DNA from: Coleophoma eucalyptorum
Lineage: Eukaryota; Ascomycota; Leotiomycetes; Helotiales; Dermateaceae
Assembly (NCBI GenBank): GCA_026120035.1
Contig: JALRME010000049.1
Span: 62,001-126,000 of the forward strand
Direction of reading: 5' to 3'
Length of the DNA: 64,000 bases
Positions 59,689-64,000 of this stretch are shown here, piece after piece. A program made the position numbers and the translations under genes. The first letter of the stretch is position 1; each line of letters starts with the position of its first letter. The notes beneath the pieces are model-generated. The model ran no database searches, was not told the origin of the DNA, and saw only the letters and a program-made list of their open reading frames with translations.

Positions 59689-61000
59689 CTATTCTGTGTG
59701 AGGCTTGCGAGCAACCATTAGATACATAGGTGTAAATAGATTTGCTTTACCACCAACTACCATAGCATCCTGAGCTTTGGCTAGGGTATCTGCAATCTTT
59801 TGTGTGCCGGGTGGAATAACTCCAAATTTCTCCCCTACACTAAATGCCATATGCGCAAAGCCACGTCCGATTTTCGTGAGTCGAAGCATGGTTAGAAAAT
59901 CCATGACAGAGCTGGCATGCTTCAAGTCTCCTGCAAGAGGGTAGTACCAAGGCTTTGCATCATCTCGTTCTGCCATGTTTTCGTGGTATTCAAGTACAAA
60001 CCCAGCATCCTTGATAGCTTGAACACCTTCAGATATAGTCACCATATTCGAGATTCCATCCCCTTCTTCAATTTCAATTCGTAATTGTCTATGTTGAAGA
60101 TTATTGTTGTCGTAATCGTCGGTCATAAACCATTCGTAAACGCCAAACACGCCACCAGGTTTGAGAACTTTGTAGATTTCGTGGTATACACCTTTCAGAG
60201 ATGGGGCATGGACCGTAGCTTCGATAGCGTAAACAGCGTCAAAAGAGTTTTCAGGGAATGACATTTGCTTTGCCAAAGATTAGCAAGTCAACACATTACG
60301 GTTAAACGCAGAGGAGGATAGCAACGAACCATGAAATCGCCCTTTACAAAGCTTAGCTTATCAGCGATGCCCTCACGAGCAGCATATCGAGTTGCTCGAT
60401 CGATCTGGTAGTCGTTATTGTTCAACCCGACAACATTAACCCCAGCAAATTTGACCATCTCCCGTGCTGGTCCTCCAACACCACAACCAACATCTAGAAC
60501 CTTCATACCCTCGCGAAGGCCAATTCGATGAGCCAAATAGTGTTCGTGTCGTGCAATAGCCTGTATAAATCCTTCCGCGTATGCGAAGCGGCAGAAATGG
60601 AAAGAGGTTCCCCAGCCATATTCATATAGGTCGGTGACAAGATTGTAGTACCTGTTATTAAAAATAAGTTTCGTGATAGAGATCATAGCGACCGGATAGA
60701 GACTATACTGTTGTGTGAGATTTGCATATTCATTACGTCTCGACTTTGGACATGTTATATTAGAATAGACTCCTGGGAAAATGCGACATATGGACGTACC
60801 TGTCGAACTTCTTCACTTTCTTCTGCAGCAGAGATTTTATCCCAATGCTTAAAATACGCGTCAACGGTCACTTGTTGTGCAGCTTTGTTCTTAGCTAACA
60901 TAGAAAGTGTACCGCCTTTTGAAGCCGAGCTGTTGGAATGCATGGCTTTGTTAAAAGCTGCATCAGCGGCATGATCTTCTTTATGAAGTGGTATAGACAT
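59689..61000 (-). CDS. ERG6: sterol 24-C-methyltransferase
   Basis: Four exons: 60800-61000, a 35-nt microexon 60709-60743, 60330-60651 and 59689-60267. They give 378 aa, the normal Erg6 length. The enzyme adds the C24 methyl from S-adenosylmethionine to zymosterol-type sterols in ergosterol synthesis, at the ER or lipid droplets. The microexon supplies [11 protein letters not shown], the conserved stretch before [14 protein letters not shown]; without it the frame fails. Motifs: [26 protein letters not shown] motif [16 protein letters not shown] (~128-142), [10 protein letters not shown], and [13 protein letters not shown] with [13 protein letters not shown]. The C terminus has the sterol-methyltransferase domain ([15 protein letters not shown]). 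The start is [11 protein letters not shown]; the in-frame sequence upstream (ELADFLNQQSPLYKRLFSLL) is protein-like, so a further 5' exon is possible. Confidence 0.95.
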
Positions 61001-61079
61001 TGCGCGGACTTTGAGAAGAGAGAATAGTCGCTTGTATAATGGTGATTGTTGATTCAAGAAGTCCGCCAGTTCAGACCTA

Positions 61080-61415
61080 TTTATCCTCACAAAGACGATT
61101 ATTAGTTCTGTCAGTCTAACTACACCCTCTCTGAACTATTAAGAGGGGGATAGTGTACATTCTTTTGGTGTCCTAGCTGGTCTGTGCATCGTGTTCGGTT
61201 TTGTTCTGGTCCGAGCGTTATTTATACGGACGGAACTAGACTTATTTACTCTCACATAGATGATTATCAGTACCATAAGTCCAATCATCCCTCCTCTAAA
61301 CTATTAAGGGTGGAATATTATACATTCTTTCTGTGTTCTAGCTGGCTGTTGGTATGTGCATCGTGTTCGGGTTTGTTCTGGTCCGAGCGTCATTCTTACG
61401 GAAGAGGCGGATTTG
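61080..61415 (+). repeat. tandem duplication of a ~170-bp unit upstream of ERG6
   Basis: Two diverged head-to-tail copies, roughly 61080-61245 and 61246-61415. Shared blocks include GCATCGTGTTCGG, GTTCTGGTCCGAGCG (61203 and ~61375), CTATTAAG and TAGCTGG. No coding sense is seen. The left copy begins at the very edge of the ERG6 open frame. Confidence 0.65.
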
Positions 61416-62613
61416 TTGCACGAGGTATTCCCAACAGGGATTCTCAGATGTCCGTTGATTAAATCCCCGATATTTTTCCTAGCTATCATACGACCCTTCT
61501 ATATATGCCGAGTGATCCTTTTACGGAAAAATTAAACATTATACTTATTTTCTTCTCAAAGGTTTACCGCTCAGAGAACTTTATTGGAGGAGCCTGTTAT
61601 AGAAAAGTTTCTCGGTGAAGATATTGAGTAGTACATCTATAATTCTACATAAAGTTATATATCTCCTTAAGTAGCATGTTTTTTCTTCTCTATCATTCTC
61701 TATATATGTTACCAGTATTCAGATTATTATACAGAAGAAGACGTGTATTCTTGCAAGTGACTGTGACTTTAAAGCCCAAATTGGGGAAGGATTTACAAGT
61801 TACGAGATGGGATTTCTGTAAAAAATTTTGACGATCTCACAAAGATTACGACTATTAGAGTCACTTCTCTCAAAACTGTACACCACTTCTTTAACAAGGT
61901 ACAATTACGTCTCCGCTTGGAACCATGGATTTCAGTTTCGTTTTCCGTTTCCTTGGTAACATTTAGGAAATTATTAGTTTTTGAAGTCTATTATCTTGTG
62001 TAGAATCACCATAGTGGTTAAATGAAGGTTTCCTGTTCGAAAAGCAGACTATGTTTCTGCAATATCCTCTCTAATAAGCGCAACCAACAGATGGGGTTCC
62101 AGTAAGGAATTAGAGCAAACTCAGCTAGCTTTCAGACAACAAATATCTGGGCCTGTGCTCTAGATAATTAGAGTGATCGCCGGGTAACCCGTTCGTTGGA
62201 CACTGGTAGTGTAGCTGACTAGCCACTTGTTTAAACTGTGCGATGCGGGAAGTGTGGGGTATGGATGAAATGGTATGAAAGGAAATGAGGATTGAGCTAT
62301 GAGAGAGAGTTCGCGAGAGCTCTTTTATTTTGCTGTCATGAATGAATGTATTGCGTATCCCCTAAGTGTCTCAAACCATGAGGCAACAATGGGATTTTGT
62401 ATGACCCCTCCACCCCTCCCAAAGGTCCTACATCCTCTTATTCCTTGTTCAAGAATTTTATTCATAATTGAAACTTATGCTCAAAATTAAATTATTCATT
62501 CTAAATTATACAAAAAATGAATATGAAAAATCTAAATGCCTCGAGTCGTGAGGATGCCTTCAATTTTGGGTACACCTGGTTGGGTCATCGTAAATAACTG
62601 CACGTCAATCATG
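61416..62613. other. AT-rich intergenic region
   Basis: No gene supported. It holds short weak ORFs only and the 3' flank of the HET-domain gene. Confidence 0.4.
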
Positions 62614-64000
62614 TTAATCCACACACCAAGATATTTCATTAAGACATGTGCCCTCAGCTATTTCCGAATTTTCATACGCCCAGATTGCATTTGCCCGGGC
62701 TTCCAACGAAGAATACAATCTTGGGTCCTGTATCGAAGCTGAGGAGGGTTTGGGTGGTGGTGCCACTTGAGGAAGCTGAAGATCGGGGTGATATTTCAAG
62801 GTCTCGAGCCGATACACCCGTGCTCTTCCTAGCAGCCTAACATGAATCCGCTGCTGGTCCATTTTCAAGACGTCACATATCTCTGCGAAAAAAGCGGCAT
62901 TGAAAGCGCCTCCTTCATCGAAGGCAAGGGGTGCAACCATCAAAATTGCAAATTTATCCGACGTGCTCGATCTTATGACCCGGCCTTGGCCAGGTAGGTC
63001 GGCAGTGGCCTTCAAATCCCAGCGCTCGTCCCATTGAACAATTATTCGATATTTTTCATCAATAACCATGCGAAAGGTGTCCAGCCTCGTGAGAGACGAC
63101 CGCACTACTATTATTCCAGGTAGTGTAGCCACCAGTCCTCCGGAAACTAGATCTAAGTGCGCGCTCTCAGAGCAAGTCCGCACCCTGCCGCACCCTGCAC
63201 CCATCAAGGAGGCTGGTGCCCATCTAAATCCTTGGTCTTGGAGTTTCGGGCTCTTCCAAAATATGGTGGATGAAAACTGTTGCTGGAGAGACCGCCAAAT
63301 CACCTTCATCCGTTCGGTCCTCGTGCCTGCCTGCACTACACTTTTAGGATCGATACCGAGCAGGTTTCCCAGACAGAGCGGTTCATCGTCGGTGACACTA
63401 GTGGATCGAAACTTCATTGCCTGGTTTGTTTCCAAGATGTTCATTCTTCTCTCCATTCCGGTCTCGAATACGCGGAGTGAGGCGTAATACCTCCAGGAGT
63501 TGCAGAATATGAGACTTTGAAGCGTCGTTGAGTGTCCTGAGGAGCGCTTTGCCCAGCTTTCAAGATTAACAAAGGTGTCGTTGAACTGGAAGGCTAATGA
63601 ACGAGCGAGCATTCCCTCTTGTAACGTCCAAAGCCTCTTGTTCCATGGCGTACACATAATGCGGATAGCGACCTCTTCTTCGGACATGTTTGCACAGTCC
63701 TCACCCAGGAGGTACGAATCAAGCACAAGAACCTTGTCAGCATCCTCATAACTCTGCCTCATGCGCACAAGAGCCTCGTCATACGCCGTTGGAGGAGCAA
63801 GTGGGAAGCATAACGTATCCAACCAAAACGCAACATCATTGCTGCCATATAAAAACGAGGTCAGTCTGGCAATTCTCCTGAACTGACACAACGGGATAGC
63901 GTTGCTTTGGTTGTTTCCCAAACCGTCTGACCATACGTGCGATATCGCAACATATTTTAAAGTCCGTTTCCTACTTCCTGTTCCTCCTCCTCTATCTGTT
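62614..64000 (-). CDS. HET-domain (heterokaryon incompatibility) protein, N terminus outside the window
   Basis: The open frame continues to the window end, so at least 461 codons are visible and the start is missing. HET motifs appear in order: YVAISHVWSDGLGN (motif 1), FWLDTLCFPL followed by RMRQSYEDADKVLVLD (motif 2), and PWNKRLWTLQEG (motif 3). After the domain comes a region with FWKSPKLQDQGFRWAPASLM, as often found in large HET proteins, and a C-terminal part without recognised repeats. HET proteins trigger cell death on allorecognition. Key HET residues look intact and no stop interrupts the frame, so the gene is probably functional. Confidence 0.9.
   Translation of the reverse strand, partial: TDRGGGTGSRKRTLKYVAISHVWSDGLGNNQSNAIPLCQFRRIARLTSFLYGSNDVAFWLDTLCFPLAPPTAYDEALVRMRQSYEDADKVLVLDSYLLGEDCANMSEEEVAIRIMCTPWNKRLWTLQEGMLARSLAFQFNDTFVNLESWAKRSSGHSTTLQSLIFCNSWRYYASLRVFETGMERRMNILETNQAMKFRSTSVTDDEPLCLGNLLGIDPKSVVQAGTRTERMKVIWRSLQQQFSSTIFWKSPKLQDQGFRWAPASLMGAGCGRVRTCSESAHLDLVSGGLVATLPGIIVVRSSLTRLDTFRMVIDEKYRIIVQWDERWDLKATADLPGQGRVIRSSTSDKFAILMVAPLAFDEGGAFNAAFFAEICDVLKMDQQRIHVRLLGRARVYRLETLKYHPDLQLPQVAPPPKPSSASIQDPRLYSSLEARANAIWAYENSEIAEGTCLNEISWCVD

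Noticed and set aside
1..64000. CRISPR arrays, bacterial operons, phage or secondary-metabolite core enzymes
   Set aside because: No regularly spaced identical repeats, no bacterial gene structure, and no PKS, NRPS or terpene-synthase motifs were seen in any frame.

Overview
The window comes from a filamentous ascomycete nuclear genome (Pezizomycotina; a leotiomycete is my best guess, from gene style only). Evidence is dense short introns (mostly 45-85 nt, GT-AG with CTAAC/CTGAC-like branch sites), Zn2Cys6 regulators, a HET-domain gene, a SUR7/PalI protein, fungal AAAP and MFS transporters, and a long TpA-rich, ORF-poor block that looks like repeat-induced point mutation (RIP). Exon structures were worked out by hand from frame continuity and splice signals.

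Left part (1-31 kb) is mostly core genome: the 3' end of a damaged Hsp70-like gene, a basic nucleolar-type protein, a C2H2 zinc-finger protein, cyanate hydratase, an intron-containing tRNA-Gly(UCC), an AIM6-type phosphodiesterase-like protein, a 44-aa protein made of three GTSRG repeats, a SUR7/PalI-type membrane protein, the DNA polymerase delta catalytic subunit (with MluI/E2F-like boxes upstream), a 2601-aa AT-hook/zinc-finger protein with a Tfc3-like C terminus, and a Zn2Cys6 regulator. Middle part (31-45 kb) is gene-poor: a three-exon gene whose single C2H2 finger is split by an intron, a decayed coding fragment, a second Zn2Cys6 regulator and a ten-exon MFS transporter.

Right part (45-64 kb) looks like accessory genome. 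About 3.3 kb of AT-rich, stop-riddled DNA between two direct repeats still carries recognisable pieces of a NACHT-type STAND (NLR-like) gene on the minus strand. Next to it lie two divergent genes of unknown function (one with a Gly/Ala-rich hydrophobic C-terminal region, one polytopic membrane protein), then an AAAP amino-acid transporter with three evenly spaced GATA sites upstream, an ERG6 sterol C24-methyltransferase with a 35-nt microexon, a tandemly duplicated non-coding unit, and a HET-domain gene cut by the window end. NACHT and HET genes are the classic parts of fungal allorecognition, so this end may be a remodelled incompatibility region; that is inference.

The best candidates for something undescribed are the GTSRG-repeat microprotein, the divergent unknown pair beside the dead NLR, and the AT-hook/zinc-finger/Tfc3-like giant protein.
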